The position numbers and the translations under genes are program-made. This document shows, in pieces, positions 8,770 through 17,139 of a DNA stretch of 64,000 nucleotides. The DNA lies in assembly GCF_008642335.1 (NCBI RefSeq), contig NZ_CP029191.1, positions 6,076,001-6,140,000 of the forward strand, written 5' to 3'. The notes below the pieces were generated by a model that had not been told where the DNA came from, did not search any database, and worked only from the letters and a program-made list of their open reading frames with translations. This DNA is from Streptomyces venezuelae. GTDB taxonomy: Bacteria > Actinomycetota > Actinomycetes > Streptomycetales > Streptomycetaceae. How positions within the stretch are numbered: position 1 is the first letter of the stretch; each line of letters starts with the position of its first letter.

Positions 8770-9113
8770 GGTCCTCCCTTCGGCTACGCGCCCGTACGCG
8801 GGCGGGGTCGGGCTGGGGGAGCGCACCGCGGCACGGCCCTGGGGACCACGGGGCGCACGGGAGCGCTTCCAATTGTTCCCGCCGCGATCGCCGGGGGCAA
8901 TGAACAAATCGGCACGGGATGCCGGTATCGGACGGTGCGTTGCTTATATCCCTGCCCAGATCATCCGCGTCCGAGTCCTCCGAGTCCTCCGAGCCCTGTG
9001 ACTCCTCCGGGTCCTCCGGGTCCTTGGGGTCCTTCGGGTCCTTCGAGCCTTCCGGGACCCGTGGGGCCGTGGCGGATTCGGCGATTGTCAGTGGCATCGG
9101 GTTGCATGGAGCC
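8770..9113. other. Divergent intergenic region before recQ with TCC-rich repeats
   Basis: This 344-bp gap separates the hypothetical gene from recQ and should contain both promoters. From about 8969 to 9055 it is built of a degenerate 9-bp unit (GAGTCCTCC, GGGTCCTCC, GGGTCCTTC). The recQ frame stays open through these repeats and would encode a Ser/Gly-rich stretch, but the first good start lies after them. Confidence 0.5.
8969..9055. repeat. Degenerate 9-bp tandem repeat (GRGTCCTYC)
   Basis: About nine imperfect head-to-tail copies of GAGTCCTCC/GGGTCCTTC lie immediately upstream of the chosen recQ start. The strand asymmetry is strong, with pyrimidine runs on the plus strand. If translated in the recQ frame it gives SSESSEPCDSSGSSGSLGS, which looks like repeat-derived rather than folded protein. 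Confidence 0.65.
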
Positions 9114-11273
9114 ATGGACACCCTGGAGCTCCGCACCGAAGCCGACGCCATCCTCGCCGAGCTCGTCGGCGACCCCGGGGGGTCGGCCCGGCTGCGCGAG
9201 GACCAGTGGCAGGCGGTCGCCGCGCTGGTGCAGGAGCGGCGGCGCGCCCTGGTGGTGCAGCGCACCGGCTGGGGCAAGTCGGCGGTGTACTTCGTGGCGA
9301 CGGCCCTGCTGCGCCGCCGCGGCGCGGGCCCGACCGTGATCATCTCCCCGCTCCTCGCCCTCATGCGCAACCAGGTCGAGTCCGCGGCGCGCGCCGGTAT
9401 CCAGGCGCGCACCATCAACTCGGCCAACCCCGAGGAGTGGGACACGATCTACGGCGAGGTGGAGCGCGGCGAGACCGACGTCCTCCTCGTCAGCCCGGAG
9501 CGTCTCAACTCGGTGGACTTCCGCGACCAGGTGCTGCCCAAGCTCGCGGCCACCACCGGTCTGCTGGTGGTGGACGAGGCGCACTGCATCTCCGACTGGG
9601 GCCACGACTTCCGGCCCGACTACCGCAGGCTGCGGGCGATGCTGGCCGAGCTCTCGGCCGGCGTGCCCGTGCTCGCCACGACCGCGACGGCCAACGCGCG
9701 CGTGACGGCGGACGTGGCCGAACAGCTCGGCACCGGTGCGGGCGAGGCGCTGGTGCTGCGCGGCGCGCTGGAGCGCGAGAGCCTGCGCCTCGGCGTCGTG
9801 CAACTGCCCGATGCCGCCCACCGGCTGGCCTGGCTCGCCGAGCACCTCGACGAACTGCAGGGCTCCGGGATCATCTACGCCCTGACCGTCGCCGCCGCCG
9901 AGGAGGCCACCGCGTTCCTGCGGCAGCGCGGCTTCAAGGTGGCGTCGTACACGGGGCGTACGGAGAACGCCGACCGGCTGCAGGCCGAGACCGACCTCCA
10001 GGAGAACCGGGTCAAGGCGCTGGTCGCCACCTCGGCGCTGGGCATGGGCTTCGACAAACCGGACCTGGGTTTCGTGGTGCACCTCGGCTCGCCGTCCTCG
10101 CCGATCGCGTACTACCAGCAGGTGGGCCGCGCGGGGCGAGGCGTCGAGCACGCCGACGTGCTGCTGCTGCCGGGCAAGGAGGACGAGGCCATCTGGCGCT
10201 ACTTCGCCGATACGGCGTTCCCGCCCGAGGCGCAGGTCCGCCAGACCCTCTCCGCGCTCGCCGACGCGGGGCGGCCGCTCTCCGTGCCCGCCCTGGAGGC
10301 CGTGGTGGAGCTCCGCCGCACCCGGCTGGAGACGATGCTGAAGGTCCTCGACGTGGACGGCGCGGTCAAGCGGGTCAAGGGCGGCTGGATCTCCACGGGC
10401 GAGCCGTGGGTGTACGACGCCGAGCGGTACGCGTGGGTGGCCAGGCAGCGACAGGCCGAGCAGCAGGCGATGCGGGACTACGTGAGCACGGACCTGTGCC
10501 GCATGGAGTTCCTGCGCCGGCAGCTGGACGACGAGGGTGCGGCTCCGTGCGGGCGGTGCGACAACTGCGCGGGTGCCTGGACCGACGCGTCCGTCTCCGA
10601 GGACGCGCTGTCGGGCGCCACGAAGGAGCTGGACCGGCCCGGCGTCGAGGTCGAGCCGCGCAGGATGTGGCCGACGGGCATGGCGGCGCTGGGTGTCGAG
10701 CTCAAGGGGCGTATTCCGGCCAAGGAGCAGTGCTCCACCGGTCGGGCGCTCGGCCGTCTCTCGGACATCGGGTGGGGCAACCGGCTGCGTCCGCTGCTGG
10801 CCGAGAACGCGCCGGACGGGCCTGTCCCCGACGATGTACTGAAGGCGGCGGTCGCGGTCCTCGCCGACTGGGCACGTTCGCCCGGGGGATGGGCGACCGG
10901 CGGCGCGGACGCGGCGGCCCGGCCGGTGGGCGTCGTGGCCGTGCCGTCGCTCTCCAGGCCGCAGCTCGTCGGCTCGCTCGCGCAGGGGATCGCGAGCGTC
11001 GGTCGCCTGCCCTTCCTGGGGACGCTGGCGTACGAGGGTCCTGACGGCGCGCACGCGGCGCGCCGCAGCAACTCCGCCCAGCGGCTGCGGGCGTTGTCGG
11101 ACGCCTTCGCCGTCCCGGAGGAGCTGGCCGCCGCGCTCGCCGCCTCACCGGGTCCTGTCCTGCTCGTCGACGACTACACCGACTCGGGCTGGACCCTCGC
11201 CGTCGCCGCGCGTCTCCTGCGCAGGGCGGGCGGCAGGGAGGTGCTGCCCCTGGTGCTGGCGGCGGCGGGCTGA
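9114..11273 (+). CDS. recQ: RecQ-family ATP-dependent DNA helicase with phosphoribosyltransferase-like C-terminal domain
   Basis: A superfamily 2 helicase of 719 residues. Visible motifs are the Q-like motif LREDQWQAV, motif I RTGWGKSAVYF, motif II DEAHCISDWGHDFRPDY, motif III ATTATAN and motif VI QQVGRAGRG. The zinc-binding region has CGRCDNC, with an earlier Cys in the segment DLCRMEFLR. The last about 120 residues contain PVLLVDDYTDSGWTL, the PRPP-loop signature of ComF-like phosphoribosyltransferases, so this is the actinobacterial fused form. RecQ unwinds recombination and repair intermediates. The ATG at 9114 is chosen at the start of conserved sequence; GGAG lies close upstream. Confidence 0.9.
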   Translation: MDTLELRTEADAILAELVGDPGGSARLREDQWQAVAALVQERRRALVVQRTGWGKSAVYFVATALLRRRGAGPTVIISPLLALMRNQVESAARAGIQARTINSANPEEWDTIYGEVERGETDVLLVSPERLNSVDFRDQVLPKLAATTGLLVVDEAHCISDWGHDFRPDYRRLRAMLAELSAGVPVLATTATANARVTADVAEQLGTGAGEALVLRGALERESLRLGVVQLPDAAHRLAWLAEHLDELQGSGIIYALTVAAAEEATAFLRQRGFKVASYTGRTENADRLQAETDLQENRVKALVATSALGMGFDKPDLGFVVHLGSPSSPIAYYQQVGRAGRGVEHADVLLLPGKEDEAIWRYFADTAFPPEAQVRQTLSALADAGRPLSVPALEAVVELRRTRLETMLKVLDVDGAVKRVKGGWISTGEPWVYDAERYAWVARQRQAEQQAMRDYVSTDLCRMEFLRRQLDDEGAAPCGRCDNCAGAWTDASVSEDALSGATKELDRPGVEVEPRRMWPTGMAALGVELKGRIPAKEQCSTGRALGRLSDIGWGNRLRPLLAENAPDGPVPDDVLKAAVAVLADWARSPGGWATGGADAAARPVGVVAVPSLSRPQLVGSLAQGIASVGRLPFLGTLAYEGPDGAHAARRSNSAQRLRALSDAFAVPEELAAALAASPGPVLLVDDYTDSGWTLAVAARLLRRAGGREVLPLVLAAAG

Positions 11274-11330
11274 GCCTCCCCCGGAGGGAGGGGAGGCTCA
11301 GCCGGGGGGAGGCTCCGAAACTGCGGAGCC
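11272..11330. terminator. Two hairpins between convergent recQ and formyltransferase genes
   Basis: Two inverted repeats fill the 62-bp gap: GAGCCTCCCC with GGGGAGGCTC (11272-11299), and GGCTCCG-AAACTG-CGGAGCC (11311-11330). They probably terminate both converging transcripts. Confidence 0.65.
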
Positions 11331-11335
11331 ATGGC

Positions 11336-12283
11336 TCACGGACGGCTCGTCAGGTATCCGCCCATGGAGGTGAAGTACTCCGTCGCGGGCAGCTCGCGGC
11401 CGTCCTCGGTCCGTACGTGCGTGATGGCCAGGCCGTGGTTGCGGCCGAAGCGCGCGTCGGCTCCGGCGACGATCACCACGCCCTCGCCCTCGCGGTAGAA
11501 GATGCGGCCCGGCGTGCCGCCGTAGCGGTTCTCGGACACGACCGCGGAGACGATCTCCAGGCGCTTGCCCTTGTGGAAGGCGTAGGCGCTCGGGTACGGC
11601 GCGGACTGGGCGCGCACCAGGCGCTCCAGGTCCTCGGCGGGCCAGGTCCAGTCGATGCGGATGTCCTCGGCGGACCGCTTGTGGAAGAAGCTCGCCTGGG
11701 AGCGGTCCTGCTTGGTGAACTCCGTCTGCCCGCCGGCGATGAGGTCGAGTGCGCCGATGGTGACCGGGGCGATGAGGTCGACGGTCTTGTGGAAGAGGTC
11801 GGTGGCGGTGTCCTTCGGGCCGACCGCGACCGCCTCCTGCCGGACGATGTCGCCGGCGTCGAGCTCGTCGTCCATCATGTGCGCGGTGACGCCCACTTCG
11901 GACTCGCCGTTGATCATCGCCCAGATGATCGGCGAGAAGCCGGCGTACTTCGGCAGCAGCGAGTCGTGGACGTTCAGCGTGCCGTAGCGCGGGAGGCCGA
12001 AGATGCGCGGCGGGATCCAGGTGCGCCAGTTGTTGGCCACGATGATGTCCGCGTCCGCCTCCTTGAGGCGCTCGAACAGCTCTTCGTCGTCAGGGCGGTT
12101 GCGGATCAGGACCGGGACGCCGTGCTCCTCGGCGAGGTCGGCGACCGAGTCGCTCCAGATCTTCTCGTACGCGTGCTCGCTCTTGGGGTGAGTCACCACC
12201 AGCACCACGTCGTGCTCGGAGTCCAGGAGGGCTTGCAGGGTGCGGTGCCCCCAGGTCTGGTAACCGAACATGACGACCCGCAT
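11336..12283 (-). CDS. cchA: Hydroxyornithine formyltransferase (methionyl-tRNA formyltransferase-like)
   Basis: A 315-residue member of the Fmt superfamily that uses a formyl-tetrahydrofolate donor. The N-terminal Rossmann-like half carries the catalytic region NVHDSLLPKY (Asn, His) and, downstream, TAHMMDDELDAGDIV, which holds the catalytic Asp region. The C-terminal about 110 residues are the Fmt-like beta-barrel domain. In coelichelin assembly it formylates N5-hydroxyornithine before loading on the NRPS. The ATG has a near-perfect AGGAGG upstream. It is divergent from the ornithine hydroxylase gene, with iron boxes between them. Confidence 0.9.
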   Translation of the reverse strand: MRVVMFGYQTWGHRTLQALLDSEHDVVLVVTHPKSEHAYEKIWSDSVADLAEEHGVPVLIRNRPDDEELFERLKEADADIIVANNWRTWIPPRIFGLPRYGTLNVHDSLLPKYAGFSPIIWAMINGESEVGVTAHMMDDELDAGDIVRQEAVAVGPKDTATDLFHKTVDLIAPVTIGALDLIAGGQTEFTKQDRSQASFFHKRSAEDIRIDWTWPAEDLERLVRAQSAPYPSAYAFHKGKRLEIVSAVVSENRYGGTPGRIFYREGEGVVIVAGADARFGRNHGLAITHVRTEDGRELPATEYFTSMGGYLTSRP

Positions 12284-12320
12284 GGGGGTTCCTCCTCAGG
12301 GCAGGGAATGACTGACGCTA

Positions 12321-12343
12321 AGTAAAGCAAGGCTTACCTTACT
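12321..12343 (-). promoter_or_regulatory. Iron box upstream of cchA
   Basis: An imperfect palindrome built of AGTAAAGCAAG/GCTTACCTTACT halves, related to the DmdR1/IdeR consensus TTAGGTTAGGCTAACCTAA. It lies 38 bp upstream of the cchA start and should repress it when iron is plentiful. Confidence 0.7.
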
Positions 12344-12461
12344 GTGCAATGCGTCCACTCGGCACCGTAACAACGCGAGTGCTCCGTGCCCCAGTTGAGG
12401 GCGTGACTGCCCGTCCGGTATGCCCCCATGTCTGTTTTGCCCGGTCGACAGCTGTCACGTA

Positions 12462-12480
12462 TTAGCTTAGGCTCACCTAA
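12462..12480 (+). promoter_or_regulatory. Iron box upstream of cchB
   Basis: TTAGCTTAGGCTCACCTAA is a near-exact match to the actinobacterial iron box (TTAGGTTAGGCTNACCTAA), 86 bp upstream of the hydroxylase start. It probably controls the cchBCD transcript through DmdR1/IdeR. Confidence 0.88.
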
Positions 12481-12566
12481 GTTCGAGTGGGTCGCCCGTC
12501 GACGTGCCCACTTTTTGTACCTTCCCCCACGCCTGACAGGCGGCTTCCCCGCACGATGGGAGTGAC

Positions 12567-13919
12567 ATGTCACAGGTTCTTCCTGGCGACGACGCACCAC
12601 TGGTCCACGACCTCATTGGCATCGGCTTCGGCCCGTCCAACGTGGCGATGGCGATCGCGCTCAGCGAGCACAACGCGAGCGTCGGCAGGGAGGAGACGGT
12701 CACCGCTCACTTCTTCGAGCAGCAGCCGAGCTTCGGCTGGCACCGCGGCATGCTGATCGACGACGCGACCATGCAGGTGTCCTTCCTCAAGGACCTGGTG
12801 ACACAGCGGAACCCCACCAGCGAGTTCAGCTTCCTCTGCTACCTGAAGAGCAAGGGCCGCCTGACCGACTTCATCAACCACAAGAACCTGTTCCCGCTGC
12901 GCGTCGAGTTCCACGACTACCTGGAGTGGGCCGCGGCCAAGGTCGACGACCAGGTCTCCTACGGCCACGAGGTCGTCGGGGTCACGCCGTTCGTGCGGGA
13001 CGGAGCGGTCGAGTACCTGGACGTCACCGTCCGGTCGGCGGAGGGCCTCGCGGTCCACCGCGCCCGCAACCTCGTCATCGGCACCGGCCTGCGCCCCCTC
13101 ATGCCGGAGGGCGTGGAGCGCGGCGACCGCGTCTGGCACAACTCCGACCTGCTCGCCAAGGTCGACGGCCTGGAAGGCACTTCGCCCTCCCGCTTCGTCG
13201 TCGTGGGCGCGGGCCAGAGCGCCGCCGAGAACGTCGCCTACCTGCACCGCCGCTTCCCCGAGGCCGAGATATGCGCCGTCTTCTCGCGCTACGGCTACAG
13301 CCCCGCGGACGACAGCTCCTTCGCCAACCGGATCTTCGACCCGGACGCCGTCGACGAGTACTTCGAGGCCCCCGAGGGCGTCAAGCGCCGCCTGATGGAC
13401 TATCACGGCAACACCAACTACTCCGTGGTGGACATCGACCTGATCGACGACCTGTACCGGGAGTCGTACCGGGAGAAGGTCCTCGGCACCGAGCGCCTCC
13501 GCTTCCTCAACGTCTCGCGCCTCACCGGCGTCAAGGAGACCCCGGACGGCGTCCGCGCCACCGTGAAGTCCCTCGTCACCGGCGAGGAGAACCCCGTCGA
13601 CGCCGACGTCGTGGTCTTCGCCACCGGCTACAGCCCCGCCGACCCCATCGGCCTCCTCGGCGAGGTCGCCGACCGCTGCCTCCGTGACGACGAGGGCCGC
13701 GTCCGCGTCGAGCGTGACTACCGCGTGGCGACCGACGCCGACCTGCGGTGCGGCATCTACCTCCAGGGCGGTACGGAGCACACGCACGGCATCACGTCGT
13801 CGCTGCTGTCCAACATCGCGATCCGGGTCGGTGAGATCCTCGACTCGGTGCGCGAGCGGAGCGCCGCGTCCGCCGAGGCCCGCCCGGTCGCCGGCGAGAC
13901 GGGCAGCGCCGCGCGCTAG
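12567..13919 (+). CDS. cchB: L-ornithine N5-monooxygenase
   Basis: A 450-residue flavin N-hydroxylating monooxygenase of the SidA/PvdA/IucD family. The FAD motif IGIGFGPSNVAMAIAL is at about residues 11-26, the NADPH motif VVGAGQSAAENVAYL near 211, and the family's ATGYSPAD motif near 351. It converts L-ornithine to N5-hydroxyornithine, the hydroxamate precursor for all three hydroxamate groups. The ATG follows GGGAG five bases upstream. The next gene, a permease, starts 94 bp downstream on the same strand. Confidence 0.95.
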   Translation: MSQVLPGDDAPLVHDLIGIGFGPSNVAMAIALSEHNASVGREETVTAHFFEQQPSFGWHRGMLIDDATMQVSFLKDLVTQRNPTSEFSFLCYLKSKGRLTDFINHKNLFPLRVEFHDYLEWAAAKVDDQVSYGHEVVGVTPFVRDGAVEYLDVTVRSAEGLAVHRARNLVIGTGLRPLMPEGVERGDRVWHNSDLLAKVDGLEGTSPSRFVVVGAGQSAAENVAYLHRRFPEAEICAVFSRYGYSPADDSSFANRIFDPDAVDEYFEAPEGVKRRLMDYHGNTNYSVVDIDLIDDLYRESYREKVLGTERLRFLNVSRLTGVKETPDGVRATVKSLVTGEENPVDADVVVFATGYSPADPIGLLGEVADRCLRDDEGRVRVERDYRVATDADLRCGIYLQGGTEHTHGITSSLLSNIAIRVGEILDSVRERSAASAEARPVAGETGSAAR

Positions 13920-13972
13920 AGCGCGGGCGCACGAGCCACGACGCAGGCCCCGCCCGCCGTACGGCACGATCC

Positions 13973-14004
13973 GATCAAAGGGACAACGGATCAAAGGGAT
14001 AACG
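13973..14004 (+). repeat. 16-bp tandem duplication GATCAAAGGGAYAACG upstream of cchC
   Basis: Two adjacent copies differ at one base (GGACAACG versus GGATAACG). Each carries an AAAGGGA Shine-Dalgarno-like core; the second ends 9 bp before the cchC ATG, which leaves the core about 14 bases away. Confidence 0.85.
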
Positions 14005-14013
14005 TACGTCGAC

Positions 14014-15072
14014 ATGAGCACGACTGCAGTGGAGCGACCCGCGCCGAGGGACGCAACGGAGTCCCGTCGGCGGCGGGTCGTGGGCCTGGGCGTCCTCGCC
14101 GCGGTCCTGGTGATCGCGGCGGCGGCGTCGCTGGCCGTCGGGGCGCGGGCGCTGACCCCGGCCGAGGTGTGGCACGGGCTGTTCGCCGGGCCGGAGTCCG
14201 ACCAGCGGCTGACCGAGATCCGGCTCATCGTGCAGACCGTCCGCGTGCCGCGGACGGTGCTCGCCGTGGTGGCGGGCGTCGCGCTCGGTGTCGGCGGCGC
14301 GCTGATCCAGGGGTACACCCGCAACCCCATCGCGGACACGGGCCTGTTGGGCGTGAACGCGGGCGCGTCGTTCGCTGTGGTGACGGTGGTCGCTCTGTTC
14401 GGGTTCTCCAACCCGTTCCAGTACGTGTGGTTCGGCTTTCTCGGAGCGGCCGTCTCCGGTGTCGTCGTGTTCGGCCTCGCGAGCATCGGGCGGGGAGCCG
14501 GGAATCCCCTGACCCTGGCCCTCGCCGGGCAGGGCATCACGGTGTTCCTCGCCGCGATGACCACGGCCGTCTCCCTCTCGGACACACAGTCCCTGAACGC
14601 GCTGCGGTTCTGGAACGCGGGCTCCGTGGCCGGTGTCGACTTCGACGTGATCTGGCCGGTGACCGCGTTCATCGCCGTCGGCCTGGTCCTCGCCCTGACC
14701 ACGCTGCCCGCCCTCAACCTGCTCAACCTGGGCGAGGACGTGGCGCGGGGGCTCGGCGTGAACATCGCGGTCAGCCGGACCGTCGGCATCCTCGCCATCA
14801 CCCTGCTCGCGGGTGCGGCGACGGCGGCCTGCGGCCCCATCGCGTTCCTCGGCCTGATGGTGGCGCACGTGGCCCGCTACCTCACAGGACCGGACTACCG
14901 TTGGCTGGTGCCGTACGCGGGACTGCTCGGCGCGGTCGTCCTGCTGGTCTGCGACATCGTGGGCCGACTGGTGGTGCGGCCCGGCGAGTTGGAGGCCGGG
15001 GTCGTCGTGGCCCTGCTCGGGGCGCCGTTCTTCGCGGTCCTGGTCTGGCGAGGAAAGTTCAAGAACGCATGA
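14014..15072 (+). CDS. cchC: Iron-siderophore ABC transporter permease (FecCD family)
   Basis: A 352-residue polytopic membrane protein, BtuC/FecCD type, with about ten hydrophobic helices. Family signatures are RVPRTVLAVVAGVALGVGGALIQG and GPIAFLGLMVAHVAR. With the next gene it forms the heterodimeric membrane channel for ferric coelichelin import. The ATG at 14014 begins the conserved sequence, though the ribosome binding site is distant. Its stop overlaps the start of the next permease gene by ATGA, so translation is coupled. Confidence 0.92.
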   Translation: MSTTAVERPAPRDATESRRRRVVGLGVLAAVLVIAAAASLAVGARALTPAEVWHGLFAGPESDQRLTEIRLIVQTVRVPRTVLAVVAGVALGVGGALIQGYTRNPIADTGLLGVNAGASFAVVTVVALFGFSNPFQYVWFGFLGAAVSGVVVFGLASIGRGAGNPLTLALAGQGITVFLAAMTTAVSLSDTQSLNALRFWNAGSVAGVDFDVIWPVTAFIAVGLVLALTTLPALNLLNLGEDVARGLGVNIAVSRTVGILAITLLAGAATAACGPIAFLGLMVAHVARYLTGPDYRWLVPYAGLLGAVVLLVCDIVGRLVVRPGELEAGVVVALLGAPFFAVLVWRGKFKNA

Positions 15073-16130
15073 GCGAGACAGATGTGAAGCCCGCACTGAC
15101 GCCGGGCGTCCGGCTCGGACCCCTGTCGTTCGTCTGGCGGCCCTGGCTCGTCCTCGTCACGCTGGTCCTCGCGGCGGCGACCTTCCTGGTGTTCTGCCTG
15201 TCCATCAGCATCGGCGACTTCCCCATCGGCCTCTCCCGCGTGCTGGCCACGCTCGTCGGCCGCGGCGAGCAGGTCGACGAGTTCGTCATCATGGATCTGC
15301 GGATGCCGCGCGCCCTGGCGGGGCTCGTCGTGGGCATCGCGCTCGGCGTCTCCGGCGCGATCACGCAGTCGGTCGCGCGCAACCCGCTGGCCAGCCCCGA
15401 CATCCTCGGCATCACCGGCGGCGCCAGCGCGGTCGCCGTGTTCTCGGTGACGGTGTCGGGCGGGACCGCGGCGGCGGTCATCGACTCGATCGGGCTCTCC
15501 GCCGCGGCCCTCGCCGGTGGCCTGTTCACGGGCCTGCTCGTGTACTTCCTGGCGTGGCGGCGCGGGGTCGACGGCTTCCGGCTGATCCTCATCGGCATCT
15601 CGGTGAGCGCCGTGACGCAGGCGATCACGACCTGGCTCCTCGTCTCCGCCGACATCAGGGATGTGGCGCGCGCCCAGGCGTGGCTGGTCGGTTCGCTGGA
15701 GAACCGGTCGTGGGACCAGGTGTGGGTGGCGCTCTGGTGCTCGCTCGGCCTGCTTGTCGTCGTGGCCGCGGCAGCCTTCCAGTTCAAGCCGCTGCACCTC
15801 GGCGACGACATCGCGGCGGGGCTCGGTGTCCGCTTCGGGCGGGTGCGTGCGGTGCTGCTGCTGTGCGCGGTACTGCTGGCGGCCGTGGCCGTGAGCTCGG
15901 CGGGACCCGTTCCGTTCGTGGCGCTGGTGGCGCCGCAGGTGGCGATGCGTCTGACGCGCCGTCCGACGCCGCCGCTGATCGCGTCCGGTCTGTTCGGGGC
16001 GCTGCTCCTGATCGGCGCCGACCTCACCGCGCGTGCGGTGCTGCCGAACAATCTCCCCGTCGGCGTGGTCACCGCCGCGATCGGCGGCCCCTTCCTCGTC
16101 TACCTGTTGGTGCGGGCGAACCTCAAATAG
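15069..16130 (+). CDS. cchD: Iron-siderophore ABC transporter permease (FecCD family)
   Basis: A 353-residue second FecCD permease with the same topology. Visible signatures are RMPRALAGLVVGIALGVSGAI and GPVPFVALVAPQVAMR. The ATG overlaps the preceding stop, giving equal production of both subunits. The stop is followed within 60 bp by an iron box and the ATPase gene, so the importer ATPase may have its own promoter. Confidence 0.92.
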   Translation: MSETDVKPALTPGVRLGPLSFVWRPWLVLVTLVLAAATFLVFCLSISIGDFPIGLSRVLATLVGRGEQVDEFVIMDLRMPRALAGLVVGIALGVSGAITQSVARNPLASPDILGITGGASAVAVFSVTVSGGTAAAVIDSIGLSAAALAGGLFTGLLVYFLAWRRGVDGFRLILIGISVSAVTQAITTWLLVSADIRDVARAQAWLVGSLENRSWDQVWVALWCSLGLLVVVAAAAFQFKPLHLGDDIAAGLGVRFGRVRAVLLLCAVLLAAVAVSSAGPVPFVALVAPQVAMRLTRRPTPPLIASGLFGALLLIGADLTARAVLPNNLPVGVVTAAIGGPFLVYLLVRANLK

Positions 16131-16155
16131 CGGGCTCGGCTCGATTAGCTGGTAC

Positions 16156-16174
16156 AAAGGTGAGGCAAACCTAA
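16156..16174 (+). promoter_or_regulatory. Iron box upstream of cchE
   Basis: AAAGGTGAGGCAAACCTAA matches the iron box strongly in its right half and weakly in the left. It lies 14 bp upstream of the GTG start, close enough to overlap the promoter or transcript start. Confidence 0.7.
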
Positions 16175-16188
16175 TATTAGGGGGGCTT

Positions 16189-17028
16189 GTGGTCGCTCAG
16201 TACATCACCGAGATCGAGCCGGCGGTCCAGGACACCGCGCGGCTCGCCGCCAGGGGCGTCTCGGTCGGATACGGCAGCCGTACCGTCATCGACGATCTCG
16301 ACGTGTCCATCCCGCCCGGAGTGATCACGACGATCATCGGCCCCAACGGGTGCGGCAAATCGACCCTGTTGCGCACCCTGACGCGGCTGCTGAAACCGGT
16401 CAGCGGCTCGGTCGTGCTGGACGGCCAGGACATCGTCAAGCTCAAGACCCGTGACGTGGCGAAGAAGCTGGGGCTGCTGCCGCAGACGCCGGTCGCGCCG
16501 GAGGGCCTCACGGTGGCCGATCTGGTCGCCAGGGGCCGTCACCCGCACCAGAGTTGGCTGCGTCAGTGGTCGTCGGACGACGCCGGTGTCGTGGAGCGCG
16601 CGCTGGCCATGACCGGCGTCTCCGACCTGGCCGACCGCCCCGTCGACTCGCTCTCCGGCGGTCAGCGCCAGCGCGTCTGGATCTCCATGACCCTGGCGCA
16701 GGGCACCGACCTGCTGCTCCTCGACGAGCCCACCACGTACCTGGACCTGGCGCACGCGATCGACGTACTCGACCTGGTCGACGATCTGCACGAGTCGGGG
16801 CGCACCGTGGTCATGGTGCTGCACGATCTCAATCTGGCCACGCGGTACAGCGACCACCTCGTCGTGATGAAGGCGGGTGCGATCCTTGCGCAGGGGCACC
16901 CGCGCGACGTGATCACGGCGGAGCTGCTGCAGGAGGCGTTCGGGCTGCGCGCCCGGGTCGTCGACGACCCGGTGGGCGACCGCCCGCTGATCGTGCCGAT
17001 CGGCCGTACGCACGTCCAACTCGACTGA
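16189..17028 (+). CDS. cchE: Iron-siderophore ABC transporter ATP-binding protein
   Basis: A 279-residue FecE/FepC-type ATPase. Walker A GPNGCGKST is near residue 48, the Q-loop is in LGLLPQTP, the signature is LSGGQRQR, Walker B LLLLDEPTTYLD, and the H-loop VLHDLN. It should power the CchC/CchD permease. The GTG at 16189 follows a G-rich run only three bases away, which is tight. No better in-frame start is seen, because upstream codons lie across the iron box. Confidence 0.92.
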   Translation: MVAQYITEIEPAVQDTARLAARGVSVGYGSRTVIDDLDVSIPPGVITTIIGPNGCGKSTLLRTLTRLLKPVSGSVVLDGQDIVKLKTRDVAKKLGLLPQTPVAPEGLTVADLVARGRHPHQSWLRQWSSDDAGVVERALAMTGVSDLADRPVDSLSGGQRQRVWISMTLAQGTDLLLLDEPTTYLDLAHAIDVLDLVDDLHESGRTVVMVLHDLNLATRYSDHLVVMKAGAILAQGHPRDVITAELLQEAFGLRARVVDDPVGDRPLIVPIGRTHVQLD

Positions 17029-17049
17029 CCCCACTGCGAAGCGGTTCGG

Positions 17050-17068
17050 TAAGGCTAGGCTAACCTCA
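17050..17068 (+). promoter_or_regulatory. Iron box upstream of cchF
   Basis: TAAGGCTAGGCTAACCTCA resembles the iron-box consensus at most positions. It lies about 72 bp upstream of the binding-protein start and likely controls cchF and the exporter gene behind it. Confidence 0.82.
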
Positions 17069-17139
17069 TCTCTGCAGGATAAGGTTTGGCTGCCCTGAGT
17101 CCGGGGCGCAGCGGTCAGCGCGACAGCAAGGGAATGCGG

